Source: Linepithema humile (Eukaryota > Arthropoda > Insecta > Hymenoptera > Formicidae). From it: 64,000 nt of DNA. The translations under genes were made by a program, and so were the position numbers. Of the stretch, positions 36,301 to 50,822 are shown in pieces (the first letter of the stretch is position 1; each line of letters starts with the position of its first letter). The stretch lies in contig NC_090129.1 of assembly GCF_040581485.1 (NCBI RefSeq), forward strand, positions 10,402,501 through 10,466,500. The letters run 5' to 3'. Under the pieces are notes generated by a model, which had not been told where the DNA came from, did not search any database, and saw only the letters and a list, made by a program, of their open reading frames with translations.

Positions 36301-39300
36301 GTTCCAACTGTGCAACGCAGCTGTTTAATTTCGCCACTAAAGCGCCAAAAGCTCCAGGATTCAGATCCATAATATCGTTGTTCTGTTGCATCTGCGTAGA
36401 AAATGTTGCAAAGCGTGTACATTTTAGGAATAGACGCAAACAATGTGCGACAATGTCGACTTACAGTAGACTCCGCGAACAATTTCCAAAACATACGAAG
36501 ACGGTCGTAACGATTGCCCGGTGCGTCCGTGGTAGTGAGGTAGTTCAACAGAGCTTTGATAAGACCGCTGTAATTCATCTCGAAGGGTGATATATCGCTC
36601 TCGAGAACTATGTCCCGTAATTCCGTTAGCGCTGACAACATTTCGTCCAATTCCTGCAAATGTAAATTGGCGGAAATTGGTGGATTTTAAATAACAGGAT
36701 AAACGTGGGACAACATTTAAAAAAATATTATTTGGTTATTTTTCAATGACGCACGCTGCGTGAAAAAATCACAATGGAACTTGATCGCAACGTAGACGAA
36801 CAAGTATTCGATTCACGTGTTCATCGGAACCACGTCTTGTCCGATAAAAAGAAGCAGAAATTTATTTGAAAAATCTGAAATTACTTATTACACAGCCCTT
36901 ATATTTCTTAATTTGTATAATACGCGCGTATTCGTATAATGCACTTACATTTGATTGCAATCGCTGTATTGCAGCAGTCAATCTAGCAAGAACCGTCAGG
37001 GCGGGATGTGAACAAGGAGCGTCGTCTTGATATCTAGCTAGAAATTGAGCCGCTTGCTCGCGCACCCACGCCTTCGCCTTATCCCGATTGCCGCCGGTTA
37101 AGCTTGGATTGCTCGGCGGCTTCGACAAGTTCGTGGACGAACTCGAGTCCCTCTTATCGCTGTTGGTATTGGACGAAGACGATTTCCGTCCCCACTTGGC
37201 CGGGTTGAGATTTCCCAAAAATCGATTATTCTTCGGAGTGAAACCGGTGAACAGAGATTCCGGCTGTTGCGCTTGCTGCGGAGTGGTGGCGCCTCCCAGT
37301 CTTGAGAAACGACTCTTTTTGTTCTGCCGTTTCCTCTTCAGCACGTCACCAATTCTTCTGAGCAAAAAAAAAAGAAAGTGTACCTTGAATGTCATAATAA
37401 TCACCCGAGAAAAATTGATCGAGTAATGTCCGGTTCCACCAACGTAGATTAACTTTAATCTCGGTTCAACTTATTCTTCATCTTTTTCTAAATCTTAGAA
37501 CTAGAAAAAGATGAAGAGTAAGTTGAACCGAGATTAAAATTAATCTACATTGGTGGAAATGGGCATAAGAGTTCATCTGATACTAACAGGTGAGCACTTT
37601 GTGGTGTACTTGATTCTTCTATACTACTGTTCAATTCAGTTCTATGTGGCTCCAGCGAAGCACCGATATTTGGTTTATACTGGCATGATGACGCGATAGT
37701 GCCAAACAATATGTTGCCGTTCGAGGATGGAGAGACAACCGGAGACGTGGCACTGCTAGAAGACAACATTGCGGTGGAAGAAAGTGGTATATTAGACGGA
37801 CCTGGCTGCGGGCTTGGTAATGATGTACCTAGAAAGTACGATACACATTTATTTCGTATGCGACGGCGAGCGAATCGTGTAAAATGCACTATGGACTGAG
37901 TCGATAGTAGAAGCGAGGACGACAATAAGTTGGCCGAATTTACCAGAAGGGCACTTGGGTGGTGAAACACCGAGAGGTACTTCGGGATCTGCTAATTGAC
38001 GAACTTGATGCAGTACGCCTTCGCGATGAAAATGAACCCCAAACACTTGCGGCAGTCTCTTCATCAAGATACTCGCCATTTGAAGAGCCCCAATAACTAT
38101 GCGTAAATCTTGCGACGCTAGCATACCAGCTATATGCGACGAAACCACTTGATTCTTTAGAACATCCTGCGCGCGAGAGAGCATTCGTGAAACATAGATA
38201 TACATCGCAGGTGTTGTCGGACAGTTTAACGTGTCTTATGTTGTACCTTAAGTAAATCAGTTGAAGCATAATACACCATACGAAGGAGGGCTCGCAGACA
38301 TTTGCACTTCACAGCGGGTCCAGCCGAGCTGCTGTAAACTTCATACAGCACAGAGAATAAAGTTCGAATAAAAGACACTAGCCATTCGTTTGTTTCGATT
38401 ACGGGAGGCACGACATCCATACTGCAATCACAATAACAACCTCATTGATAACGAAGTATGTTTGTGACTTTGGAGTCGCAAAGTGGAATGCATACCTAGA
38501 TGAGCAAGTAGGACTCTTTCCCTCAGTGGGATTGGCGTTCACTCTGCGAAATATACTTCTTGCCATTCCTCCATCCTCGTTAATTTGTTTCATCACAGTC
38601 AGATCTATAGTGTAAGTTCGTCCTAAAGAGGAAAGGCATATCTCGTCTTCGCCGTTTTGGAACGCCATCTAAGAAAAAAAACAAGCGCGATTAAATGGAT
38701 TGATACTTATTGACTGATTAACGTCGCAACAGAGAATTACCTCGATAATTCTAGAATCTATAGTACTGAACGGATGGGAGCATTGTCTCTCGTCGCGCCA
38801 TTCCCACTGAACAGTCTCCTGTTGGTTGCTGGTTCTTTCGAGCAAACTATTTACACTGAATATTCCATCTGTCGGCAATGGGGGCATAAGTTCCTCGATT
38901 AAACATGTAATTTCGAACCACTCCTGCGGTGTGTGTGGTACCAATTCCACATCCTCCGTTTTGACTTCCAGAGATCCAGTTAAGAGATAACTTAATGTGA
39001 AAGCTATGTTTTGTTGCAGCAATAACTGTGCCAGATCGGGACAGCGATTCGATATCACAGAGAGCATTCGTAATACAGTTATGAAATTGTTAGTGTTGTT
39101 AACCGGCGGAGTGATCATAAGCTGCAAGGAAAAAAAAAAGAAAGATGAAACAATGCGGAAACAACGCGGAGAGAATTATATCCACTGTAAACAATCGAAC
39201 TGATAATCGCGCACGTACCAGCTGTTGCAAGTTCTGTAAGAGTTCGGCATTGACAATTTTATGCAACATCACAGGATCGTGTTGGAAACTCTCGACCAAT

Positions 39301-42300
39301 CGGCTGAATGCTTGACACACGCACTCAACGCTCTTCTTATCTTGATTCGTCAATCTGCTCGTCAATAACGATAAACTATCAGCTACCAAATGAAAATCAT
39401 CGGGATGAAGATTCTGACAGCAATTCGCGGTAATTGTTAACGCCGCACGTTGCGCGGTGATGTTGAAAAAGTCGACAAATTTCAAACATGCCGACACGCC
39501 ACCCTGAAAAGAACAATTGCCACAATTAAAATTTATATTGGCCATTACAGTTATCGTATATAATTCTAAATCTGACGAAACACGCGTGATTCCATTGTCA
39601 AAAAATGCAATTATATATTACGCATAAATTAAGATAGAACAACTTGTATACGTACTGCGTGCAAAATTGTTTTGCTATGCCTGCGCGACAACATGGCTAA
39701 CGCTGTCAGACATTGCTCGGCAACATCCATGCATTCGATCGATTCGAGTTTCTGCAAGAATACCGGCACTGCGTCCACGACAACGGTAGACGACCGTGGC
39801 AATGCCTCCATCATATACGTAAGAGCACGACATGCGTGTGTCATTATCGCAAAATTGTCAACGCCCAGTAGATTAATTAAAGCTGCGACCACTTGTTTAA
39901 CAGGGAAACCTGTTAAAGTATCTTCATTGCCCATCACAAGAATCTCTCCCATATTCATGACAGCTTGCAATTGCTCTCCTTCATCCTCCACAGCTTGTAA
40001 GCCAGCTAACAATTGTTGCGCCTTAGCAGCTGAAAATTGTTAATAAGCACATAAATAAATAATGTTTTTTTTCAATAAGCATGGATAATGATGTATCATA
40101 AAACTAGAAATTATTTCTAAAAAAGTAAAGAGCTTAAGAGCCAACAGCTCGATATTGGTGAAAAAAATGTATTAACAGAAGAATATTTTTTAATTCTACA
40201 GAGCTTATATATATTTCACTTATGAGTTTTCACACAGTCAATCTTTAACATTGAAAATGGTCTGATGACAAAGTGAAACGTTTAAGGATGTTTTGTACGT
40301 ACAATCGTAGCAAAAAGTTGCTGAAATTTGATTTTGATGAATATATGCTCTTCTCATATAGTTTGAGTAATAAAGATTGCACAGAATCTTATCATTTATT
40401 CATAAGTAGAGTGCAGAAATGTACTTTTAAATTTCTGTTGTTTTTTTTCTGAGAATTTTCGAATTTTCTGAATTATGCTTGACGTGCGGATAAAGGTTAG
40501 TTGTGTTTATCCACAATGCCAAAAGTAGGCCCTTATCGATGAAAAGGAAAAATAGTGACCAAAAAAGTGTACGAAAAGAAACTTCTTCAACAAAAAAAAT
40601 TTTTTTCTATCCATTTTAGCCACTTAAATCAACACGGTTACGCGTTTTCCATAAAGTCACGGGTAAATTCGTTGCAAATTAAAATCCTTATAACTTTTGA
40701 TTGCTTCAGTAAATCGACTCCGGATTTTGTCACAAATCTCCGAACATATGTAAGAACAATCTGTAAAATTTTTGTTAAATTCCTAATATTTTAAAAATAG
40801 GTACTAAACATCCTTAACTAATTATTGTTAATACACTTTACGTACGCCACAAATATCTAGCTGTTGGTTCTTTAATCCCTTTATTTTTTTTCCAAATGAT
40901 TGCTAAAATTGTCAGAGCTTGATCTCAAAAATTATTCGCGACTTGTCGCACGTAATATAAATTTCTATGATGAAATATTTAATCGAGTCTTAAATTATGA
41001 TACAACGACAAAGAGATATCAATTGTTTCTATACCAGAACTTGTACCCATGCCTCTGTTAAGCAAGTGCTGCATTCGCGGGCCCAGCGCACCAAACACAT
41101 GAGGTGGCAAACCTCTAGCTTCGAGCAGAGCTTGCAGTCGTCCAACCTCTCCATCGTCGCTTTCACTGTCACCAGTTGTTCCTGACATTCCGGACGGCCC
41201 CCCACCGGCTTCGCGCATGTGGACAGAGAATCGACATTTTGAATTGCAAGTTTCAGGCACCGCATATCGACGCGCACATGGAGCTGATACATCAATAGCA
41301 ATTAACCTGTGGCGGATGTAGCAGTTGATGCCGACTCCTCCTCACCTGTGGTTGAGATTAACTGACTGCTGGGAGCAGAGGATGAGACCGATGTAGCGCT
41401 GATGGAATCATTGCCTGACATCACACTGCTCAATCCGCCTGAGCTGCTCTCAACCACTGGCTTCCTCACGCGCGATGAGGAGCGATGTCTGCAACAATGT
41501 CGATCAAATATCATTTTTTTTTTCTTCCCTCCACCGGTGACAACTCGTCGATCTTTGTCGTCGAGCGACTGAGAGTAATAAATTACCTGGAACTCGAGCA
41601 GGAACCCGTGGTCGAGTCTTTCTTATGATGCTTTCCCGAAGTTTTGTTACTCGATGGCAGTTCCTTGGGTTGTTCGCCCGAAGCTTTCGCGCGAGAACGT
41701 AGCAGGTGCTTGTGTGTAGAATGAGGGTGTGCAAGGTTGGCAGAAGCGGCGGCAGACACAGGTGGATTGATAGTGGCCGTCGACGCGATACCACTCGTGC
41801 CTGCCCCGTCATGTGCCAACGCACCCCCACCACTCTCCACAGAGTTACTTGCTGTGTTACCCACTCTGATGCTGGACTTGACACCCAAGACTTGACTACT
41901 CGTACTGCTACTCGTTGTGCTACAGGTCGCACCGCCGTGAGATTTTGTATCTAAAATATCCAAATGTCGCCATATTCGTTGAGATACACGAGACAACGAC
42001 CAGCTCATTGACTATCTAACTGCGCGCAACACGCAGACTTTCATAATTAATATAGATATTAAAGTCGTTGTAACAAGTACGTAACATCTGTTTTTTTTTT
42101 TATATTTATGACACTTTCGATATATACATGTGAAATATTTCTCGATAAAAAAAAGAAAAGAAAAAAAAAAATGCGAGTTCTATTGTGCACAGTTGCAAAA
42201 ATCAAACATTTTCGCAAGTTTGGTGATTGTAAGTGATGTATGATTTCTATCATGATATTTCATGCAGTTTTATATACAATTTTGCCTGTCGATTGTAAAA

Positions 42301-45300
42301 ATAAATATCTATTCAATCGTTCAGAACTAAACAATTTTACATTAAAATTTATAAAATTGTTTAATTTGCAAATGTTTTCTTAATTAGCTCCGAACATAAA
42401 TCTAAAATGTTGCACACTTTTTCTGGGACGTAGAAATTAGAGATCGTACCAAGATAAACGCCACAACATTGTTTAAATGTTATAACACTGATAACTACAA
42501 TAAATAAAACATAAAAATCTTGTAATATTTCTCATTTCAACGTGAGTTTATTTCTAGTAATTTTCAACTTCAAATATGACTCACATCGAATAGTGTTGTG
42601 AGATAACGAATTTTATTACCTGAATAAGAAAAGAATTTTTGTCCCTGCCGTAAAGTAGCAGAGAAAAGGTGAATGCCCAATGATTGACACTAATAATGGG
42701 CTATTGTAAAACTTCGAGTATAACTGATATTTTGTGGAACTATTTGAAAGATGCCGCTTTTTCCTTGTCTCCATATCTACAGTTTCAGGATGAAAGATAT
42801 GGTGAAAGTAATAAAAAAAAGTATTTATTGAAACAAATATGAATAGAATTCTACCGCCGTTTGAACATAAATCGTATATTAAAACTTTTCAAAATGAGAT
42901 ATTAAGCTTGGATAATTATTCTATTGCTCGATATAAAACATAAATTTGTAAGTTTAAAATCACCAGAATTAAAGTCATTTAAAATACAAACACTTTATTC
43001 GAATAATTCCGTATAAATTTTAATTAAAAATTTAATTAATATAAATAAAAGCAAAAATTGTGAAAAAATGTGTCCAATTTATCAAAGAATCTTTAAATAG
43101 AATAAAGCGCGCTCTTGTTGATACCTTCTGTACATTGTAATATATATAATTCTTGTTAAATAAAATATAAGCATTATACACAAATTCCAGATTTCATAAC
43201 AGTTAAATTTCTTAGTAAATACGAAAGTGAGAGAAGATTAATGATTACATATGATAAAAATATCCGATAACACGAGTATTACTACGCAGTCAACTTTCAT
43301 CTAACAATAAGATAAAAGTTTCCCTTGAAATACCAGAATACATTCCAAATTTCAGTTAGTGTAATATTAAATTATAAAATTTTATAAAGCAAGTATTATA
43401 AAATATATTACTTGAAACAATATCAAAATCAACACAAGGGAAAAGAAGTTTTCCAAATTATGGATAGATATATTATTCATTACATTTGCATGTAAATTTA
43501 TTACGCATATTAATATTAATTACTAGTAAAAGAGAAAGATCGCTTTAGACTCATGTTAGAGCATGTAAAATAATTACGTAGCGAAAGAATTGCATTCACA
43601 AGATTTTCGATATAAACTTTAACATATAATCTTGAGGGCTAAAAGTTTATGTGATAAAAAAATTTATAAAATAATAATTTCAATAAAAATATTCTACATC
43701 GTAAAATAATAAAACACTACTTGAAGATATTTGTATCATTTATAAGATATAATAGAATATACAATTTAATTTTGACAATAAAGAAACAAATAATAACTAT
43801 TGTACATTTGTCGAAATATAACATAAATTTGGAATAGTTATTGAAATAAAAAGTAAAATGTACATAACTTTAAACCTACAAAAAAGAATTTCTTTAACTC
43901 TGAATTAAAAATACATATGTAAAAATGTAAATAAAAATATTTTTAACATTAGTGTAACTTTTATATAGAAAACTCTTCCGTAATTATTAAAAGACTATCT
44001 ACAATTTAATGCTGTAAAAAATATTATATTTATAACTTTACGAAAATGTTTGCAAATAATTCATAAAACTTTTAGCACAATATTTATCCAATATAAGATA
44101 TAAAAAATAAGACGTCGATTCTTTTAGTTATACTAGATATTAACATATTGTTGATTTCTCATCCAACTATATAAATTGTTAAAACAATATTAGCTTACTA
44201 TATACATAACAATAATTAAAAAAATTTAGGTTTAATATCATGTTAAAGCTGAGATATGGCATTGTTAAATATTATATTGCGCAGCTATATCAAACTTAAC
44301 ATATATAAAACTTAAGTATCGTAAAAGTTAAGAATTTTCCCTAAATATATTTACATATCTGACACCATGCATAAATAAATTTGACATACAAGTTTCACCT
44401 GACACTAAAGTAGCAAGTAATGACATTTGCATGTGGAGGGAATAAGTTCAGAATGGAATTCAATGGCTCTGATATTCCTTTAAACTACTTCGCGAATTTG
44501 TAAGAGAAAATAAGGAGAAGAAAATGTTGTACGAAGTGTGTACTCCTTAAGCTTACCTTCTTGATGGTAGGTTTGTGTTGATATTGGAAAAAGTGCTTTG
44601 ACAGCAGACACAAATCCTTCCAGACATTCGCTCATCCTCTGGCCTAATGATACAGTCTGATCTATGACTCTTATTTTGATAACGCTTGCGTTTTTTTCTA
44701 AATTTTATTATATATTGCTATTTTAAAATATTCCTGCCACTTTTATACATACTTTGGAAATGTCTTTATCACACACTTTCTTCTTATACACAAAACTTCA
44801 TCATAATAATTGTAATCCTGTGTGTGATCATGTGATAATAGACTCATATTCGTAATGTAATACACGAGTTTACGAAAATTCTCAAAATTGAAGATTACAA
44901 AGCTCATAATTATACATAACAAAGAATTTAAATGTATTATACTTTTTATATACTGTATCATATATTTTCAAAAATTAATTATATAACTTTACGAATTAGC
45001 CAAAGTTATAAATAGAGATATAACAAAAAAAGTGTACACATGTGTAAATATAAAAATAAATTTCATAAATATAATTTCATAAAGAGCTTCTTGTTGGGAT
45101 TTATGTAAGCTACCTAGCTATACAATCTGTTCTTTCTTCTTCTTTATATACATTCTTAAGAAAATTACCTATCAAATCAAATTACCTATCATTTACACAT
45201 CTATTGTTCCTTTGTTACAGTATTGAGTACAAAAAAATTAGATACAAGATACATACCATCTTTTAAACTGACATAATTAACACGATTTAAATGTAATAAC

Positions 45301-46678
45301 CATGCTAGTATGTAAAAATTTTGAAAAATTTATTGCCTAATATTGTAATATTACTAATTATTCATAGAATACATAAATTTGCCAATTTCACTTGTTTCTT
45401 TCAAGGTTGAATTTTAAGTCAGAGCTGTCTAGAGTTAGACGCTCATGTTCGTTTTTTCCCTGTTTATTCGCTTATATCACATCACAACTTGAGCAATTCT
45501 AATTTGAATTATATCCTTTGTCGCTAACAAACTTAAAAAAAAAATAAAATAAAATAAATACACAATACATAAAATATTTATTACATATAAAAAAATAAAC
45601 ATAAATTTTTTATACATAACAAATATGAATCATATATGTCAAATATTTAATGATTTTATTATCAGTCTTCTTTTTTCTTTGTCAACATAATCAATATAAA
45701 GCAATCTTAAAACAAAATTGTATTTTCACGCAAATCACACATCACATCATCTTGCAATCGATAATATTGTATAGAAAAATGTGCACTTACCTCCTCTTCC
45801 TCGTGATGTGGATGGATGACTAGTGATCGATGTCACACTCGATGAAGTTACTAAGTTGTTGTAGGTACTTGTTTTCCGGCTACCGTATCCGCTGGACAAC
45901 GATAGATCGTAACTGCTAGTTCCCTGTGTCAATGCTTGTGGATTTTGTGGTGTACGAGAGCGAGTCCGTGATGCCACACAATCGGTAGGTGTTAAATTTA
46001 ACTCCGCCAAATTCGTCCTTGCTGCACTACGCACCCTTGTACCGCTACCACTACCGCTATAGTTGGCTTGATGAATCTTATGTTGTGATCTCCAGTCGGA
46101 ATCTGCTGTGACAATATTTAAATCATTACTAATTGTGACATGTCATTAAATATTTGTTATCTAATAAAGAGAGAAGCTACGTTGGAAAAATAAATGAAAC
46201 TGCATAATAGCTCGAAAAAAAAGAGCTTCAACACAATTTAATTACACACCATTATACAACAATAAATAAAAATGAATTAAAAATATATGATTTATAAAAA
46301 GGAAAAGCAAACATCATATTATATTTAAGTGTTAATTTTAGTTGTGTAATTTAGATATGTTAATATATAATTACCTGGATAAGATTCTAAGCCAGTGCCA
46401 TGATTTCTTCGTTCACCTCTGATTCTACCCTCTCCCTTGGAAGAATCAATCGAATGTGTGTGCGCTGTGTTACCGTCAACTTGAGATGCTGATTCACCAG
46501 TGGCCTGTCTACGTCTCTTCTCTTCAACCGTATCTGAGATTGCACCAGTACTTTGTCGTTTTCTATAGCCACTCGAGCCACTACTAGAGCTTTTCCCCTT
46601 AGGTTTAGAGGTGTCTGCTGAAGCACTGGCCTTCTCTACAGACCCCCCTGATGATGACTGATCTTGTTGATCTGCCAT
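33344..46678 (-). CDS. ctrip: HECT-type E3 ubiquitin ligase TRIP12 (circadian trip)
   Basis: Nuclear E3 ligase with ARM, WWE and HECT domains. Exons 5'->3': 46678-46375, 46105-45791, 41950-41587, 41488-41307, 41208-41035, 40029-39656, 39503-39219, 39121-38741, 38668-38496, 38421-38247, 38166-37944, 37828-37549, 37357-36949, 36653-36465, 36391-36206, 36123-35932, 35827-35622, 35532-35110, 35026-34774, 34692-34447, 34359-34030, 33944-33626, 33540-33344. They total 6180 nt, or 2059 residues. Seen in order: Ser-rich N-terminus; [23 protein letters not shown] repeats ([32 protein letters not shown]); WWE ([15 protein letters not shown]); [24 protein letters not shown], with catalytic Cys ~2026 in SVMTCVNYL and C-terminus EGQHSFHLS. 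In-frame TAA lies before the ATG. The 41306-41209 intron has a weak acceptor (GCGCGAAG). Confidence 0.95.
37434..37558. mobile_element. Palindromic MITE covering a TRIP12 intron and its splice donor
   Basis: Arms TTCCACCAACGTAGATTAAC... and ...TTAATCTACATTGGTGGAA are inverted copies of about 57 bases, with a ~10-base loop. The predicted TRIP12 intron is 37548-37358 (minus), so the element fills two thirds of it. The donor (AT|GTAGAT) and the last ~10 exon bases lie inside the terminal repeat. Confidence 0.8.
40283..40818. mobile_element. Possible MITE in TRIP12 intron (TTAAGGATGTTT ends)
   Basis: TTAAGGATGTTTTGTACGTA at the left and its imperfect inverse (GTACTAAACATCCTTAA) at the right end. 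It lies within intron 41034-40030. TTAA ends hint at a piggyBac-type element; evidence is limited to the ends. Confidence 0.5.
41951..45790. other. Large TRIP12 intron (3.8 kb)
   Basis: AT-rich intron between the second and third coding exons. No conserved exon or clear inverted repeat recognised. It could hide alternative exons of the Ser-rich N-terminus. Confidence 0.5.
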
Positions 46679-47511
46679 AGATTAATCGACTCATGCCACT
46701 ATTCTGTCTGTAAAAAGAACAAAGAATAAAAACATGATTTTTATTATGTAATGTTATAATTTGCTTTGTTTTAATACGATAATAATTATAACATGCAACA
46801 TAGTTTTATGTTAATGTATATAAATGTACCATAAAAAGATTAAATGTTTTTGAAAATAATTTTGAGTATATATTTCAAAAAGTTTTTAATAACTTGATAA
46901 ATTGACACTATTTTTTCACCGATTTGATGCTTTATATTTTTCACTATTTTTATAAATATATCAATAAAATAATTTCTGCAAATAAATTTGGATACAATAA
47001 TTAAACGTCTACTTTCTTAATAAATCCTTTTTCGATGTATTTTAAAACAAAGTAGTGTATTTCCAAAAATAAAAACTGGAAAAGCAAGATGGATTAAGTA
47101 TTAAGTCAAAGTTACTGTAAATTACCATCTAAGCAACATTTTGATCTTTATGTGCAATGATGAAAAAAAAAACACAAAAAGGAATAAATACGCATAAAAA
47201 TCAGATACAAGTCACATCAGTCACATCGCGACCGCAGCATACAAGTTTCCTTATTGTAACCTTCTTTGTTGGAGGAAAACATTAACAACGCTATGGCTTA
47301 CAAGGCGAGCGTTTATTTTCGATTATCGTTCACACTCAAAAGCTAAGTCGCACGATCGCGGATACACTGAAAGCCTATTTCTTGCGTGCGACGGTCAGGT
47401 GTTACATTTAAATGAGCACACAAAAGATTTTAAATGCTCGTTGTCGTCATCGAAGTCGCTCGGCGATCTCTGCGCTGCTACAATGTTGCGTTACACGGAG
47501 AATATAGACTG

Positions 47512-47542
<31 letters not shown>

Positions 47543-49100
47543 CGACGCTGGCAGCGATATCGATAGCGCGATTTCTAATAAAAAAAAATTCATGCCTCGA
47601 CGCAAGCCATATGCGCTCGGATAACAAGAGCGTGACTAAATAAAACAGTCGGAGCGCGATACGCAATTAATGTTTCCCCCGCACGACGGCGAAGGAGATA
47701 GTAACGAACCGAGAATCATAACAAACACGACTGCTTGCTTGCTGGCTGCCTGGCTTGCTCGTCCGTCCGATATCACTGGCTAACGCAGAATTGTGCCGTT
47801 GACTTCACGGCGGGGATCCCTTCCCCTTTCACGACGAGTCCGGCGGAGAGATTACTCAGACGCGACAAAGGCACGAGTCAGCAGCGGTGAATCCGCGGGC
47901 GAACGGACCTTTCAAGTGAAGGCAGACTCGAATTTACAGCGTAACAAAGACTCGCGGAGCGAGCGAGCGAGCGTGCGAGCCACCATTTGCTCGCGATCGA
48001 GTAATGGAGGACGGGTTTCTCTCTTTGTCCCACTCTCCGATCCGCACGCACTCTCCTCTCTCGCTCTCCGTGACCTCAGGTTGAAGTCCTCCGAAAAAGA
48101 GAAGCCCCCTTCTTCGTTGCCCTTATCCCTACACCCTCTCTCGCCCGTCTCTCTACCCGTGTCTCTTACTCCCACTCGTTTATCCACCCCACACACCACC
48201 CAATGCTTCCGTCAGAAAAAAGGCCTCTTTGAAAAGTGGTCAAAGTGTGCCTTTACCTGAATGTGGGTGAAGCATGCCCAGGGCATCGCGACCATTGGAC
48301 CTTTCCTATCCTCTCTCGATGTGGTAGAACACGAAGGCGAGAAAACGCTTCCGTCGTCTTATCGTCGCATGCGGACGCACATGTACGCACGCAGCGTACC
48401 ACATTCACATACGCGCGCACACGAGAAAAAGGGAACGCGAAGAGCGAGAGAGCGTTCGTGGCTATTCGGCACACGGCGCAAAGAGCGAACAAAACGTATA
48501 CACACTACTGATCAACAAACAAGAAGAAACAACGCACCGAACAAACCGAGACGCACTGGAGACGAGTCGGCGGAATGCGACAGCGACTCTCAGGGGCTCG
48601 GGTTGATTAGGGATTGGGAGATCGGAGGACGCTCCGCCCCCGTAGCCAATGTCACACGCCAGCGAGCGAGGTGCACGCACGCAACAAGCAGGCAGATAGG
48701 AAGGTAGGTAGGTAGGTAGGTAGACGGACGGACACGCACACGCGCATGCACGGCAAGTTTAGCGGAAGCCGTTTGCTGTGTTCGGAAACCTGCCGCCAGT
48801 GTTTAAGAGGAAAACTTCACCACGCGGCACTTTTCTGCGCATGCGGAAACCTGTGCGACCGATCACATGACAGTCTCGCAGACTCGTACTCAAGCGCTCG
48901 TTATAGCAGCAGTTTGATAAATCACATAAATTTTTTAGTTAAAAAAAATTTTTTTTTTTTTATTATTTATTCTGGAAATGTGTAAAAAATATAGCAAATG
49001 TTTTGTTAAACGTATATTATTATTGTACAAAATAATTATATTGTAAAAAATTTCTTAATTTTAATAAAGATACGATTGGATATATTGTTGTCATTTATTT
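46679..49100 (-). promoter_or_regulatory. TRIP12 5' UTR/promoter region
   Basis: A TTTTTACAG acceptor just upstream of the ATG exon implies a non-coding first exon. Candidate sequence is the GC-rich block 47390-48880, which contrasts with the AT-rich surroundings. It contains a (CAG)n run at 47515-47541 and a (GGTA)n run at 48700-48722. Long open frames here on both strands are low-complexity and Arg/Ser-rich, so I treat them as compositional. Confidence 0.5.
47515..47541. repeat. CAG/GCA microsatellite
   Basis: About nine GCA units in the GC-rich TRIP12 upstream block. Confidence 0.9.
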
Positions 49101-50822
49101 TAAAATTCTTCAAACTTCTAGTGATTCAATTTAACTGCACTGAGAGGAGTCTTAAATGCAAACTAACGAATAAAAGCTATTTTTTTTTTGTGACGATATT
49201 ATTTATCGCGCATGCATAAGACTTCTTTCTTAATCTGGAAACACTGCTAGCCGCTACTGCGCAAAAAACAGCGACTGCTCGGCGCGAACGGCCATCTTCT
49301 TGGCCATTTTTTAAATCTTTATTTTTATTATAGCAAGCAAGAACCGGCCCCGCGCGATGTCGTACACGCTTATATAAATTGAGCTTTTCTGAGATAAGCA
49401 GAGTGGCGAGTGTTACGATTGTGTCATGCGCCGGTCACATAACACTATTCTTTTTACGTGCAATCGATTGATCGAATTCTCCGTTACGGAACATTGTACG
49501 TGTAAAAAAAATTATATATGTGCAACATGCATCTTCCGCGACCGTACCGTTTATATAACGTGCATTTATGTATTTGCCCTGACGTGCGCATTATCGCCAA
49601 CGGAAATTGATGACGGTTGCGAGAAACAGTTTTGTCATCGTTCACCTTTAAGGTGTCGAGTAAAACGAACCAACAACTCGTTATCTATTAGTGTTTTCGA
49701 GTAAACGGATTTTATCCATCTCGGATCAATTACTCACTATATTTTACTATGAATTTAATTAAATCTTTTATTGGCAGAGATGATGCAATGACGTCATTAA
49801 TCAACCTTGGATCCATCAAAATCCGTTCACTCGAAAACGCTATATCACTATTTACTCGATGATATGACACGAAATAATACAGCTCTCTCTCGTAAAACTG
49901 TGTTGCTTGGAATTTTTTATAAAATTATTTGATATTCAAACCACTGATTTCACGCAACAGTCGCATAATACATGTGACATGTCGCAATTGATAAAAAGTA
50001 TGGAAAAATGAGCAAAAAGTGCTTACACATCTCGGACGAAGAAATCTTATCTATCATCTTCGGCGACCGTGTATTTCGCACACTGCTGTTGCAAAGCGAT
50101 GCAACGCGTTTACACAAATGTGTTCATTCCTTTCAAGGTTGACTGATTGTACGTGTATTTCGGACCGATCGAAATATGCGCCACTGCTGCGACGGTGTGA
50201 AATGAATTTACGGGAGACGCGTCGCAATTAGGGGGAACGCCAAGGCTTGACGCGTCGCGTTGCATTACGTCAGGATGTGAAACGACAACGAGAGCAAAGA
50301 CTCCTCGTGATGTCGTAACAGATGTCAAATTTTGGCTGTCGTAGCTACGATCTCGGCGAGCAGCTACGATTGGCTGAAAGAGGCAACTGACAGCAGCCAA
50401 TTGACCATTGATAAACGGCCGCGGACAGGTAATTCGGGCGATGTCAAAACAGCCTGCCTGGGGATCAGCTGTCTGTCAAATGGTCGATCGCGTTTTCGTT
50501 TATACACAGCACGCTATAATATAATGAATCCACGGCCTTTCGGCCAGCGAGGATAATGCCCTTACTTACCGCAAAAAGGGAGCTCCTCCCTGGAAGTCGG
50601 ATTCCAGTTACGCAATGCGATGCGCGAGGGGGACACGTGAAAATACAGAGTGAGCTGTCAAGTCGATCCGTGTGCGTCGTCTGCTACGAGATATCTCGAC
50701 CGAGGTGATTACAGACGACGCAGGTGTTCCAACGAATTCGAGAGTGCGTGCGACGATCATTAGGGTATATCCAGACAACTTGCACAAATCACGAAATATG
50801 TATAAAGCCTGCATCAGACTAT
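49101..50822. other. Intergenic, no gene recognised
   Basis: Mixed composition. Short open frames lack recognisable domains. It contains a diverged MITE at 49689-49842 and otherwise no feature I can support. Confidence 0.4.
49689..49842. mobile_element. MITE 'AGCGTTTTCGA' diverged copy
   Basis: TAGTGTTTTCGAGTAAACGG...CTCGAAAACGCTATA with internal TGACGTCATTAATCAACCTTGG. Same architecture as 11074-11222 but more diverged, so an older copy. Confidence 0.8.

Noticed and set aside
41284..41306. A 23-nt intron in TRIP12 (acceptor ATCAG) that also keeps frame
   Set aside because: Too short to be spliced; the 98-nt alternative ending at GCGCGAAG also keeps frame and joins conserved sequence.
47793..48707. 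Long open frames on both strands in GC-rich DNA
   Set aside because: Arg/Ser-rich low-complexity translations without domains, in the putative TRIP12 promoter; composition explains the lack of stops.
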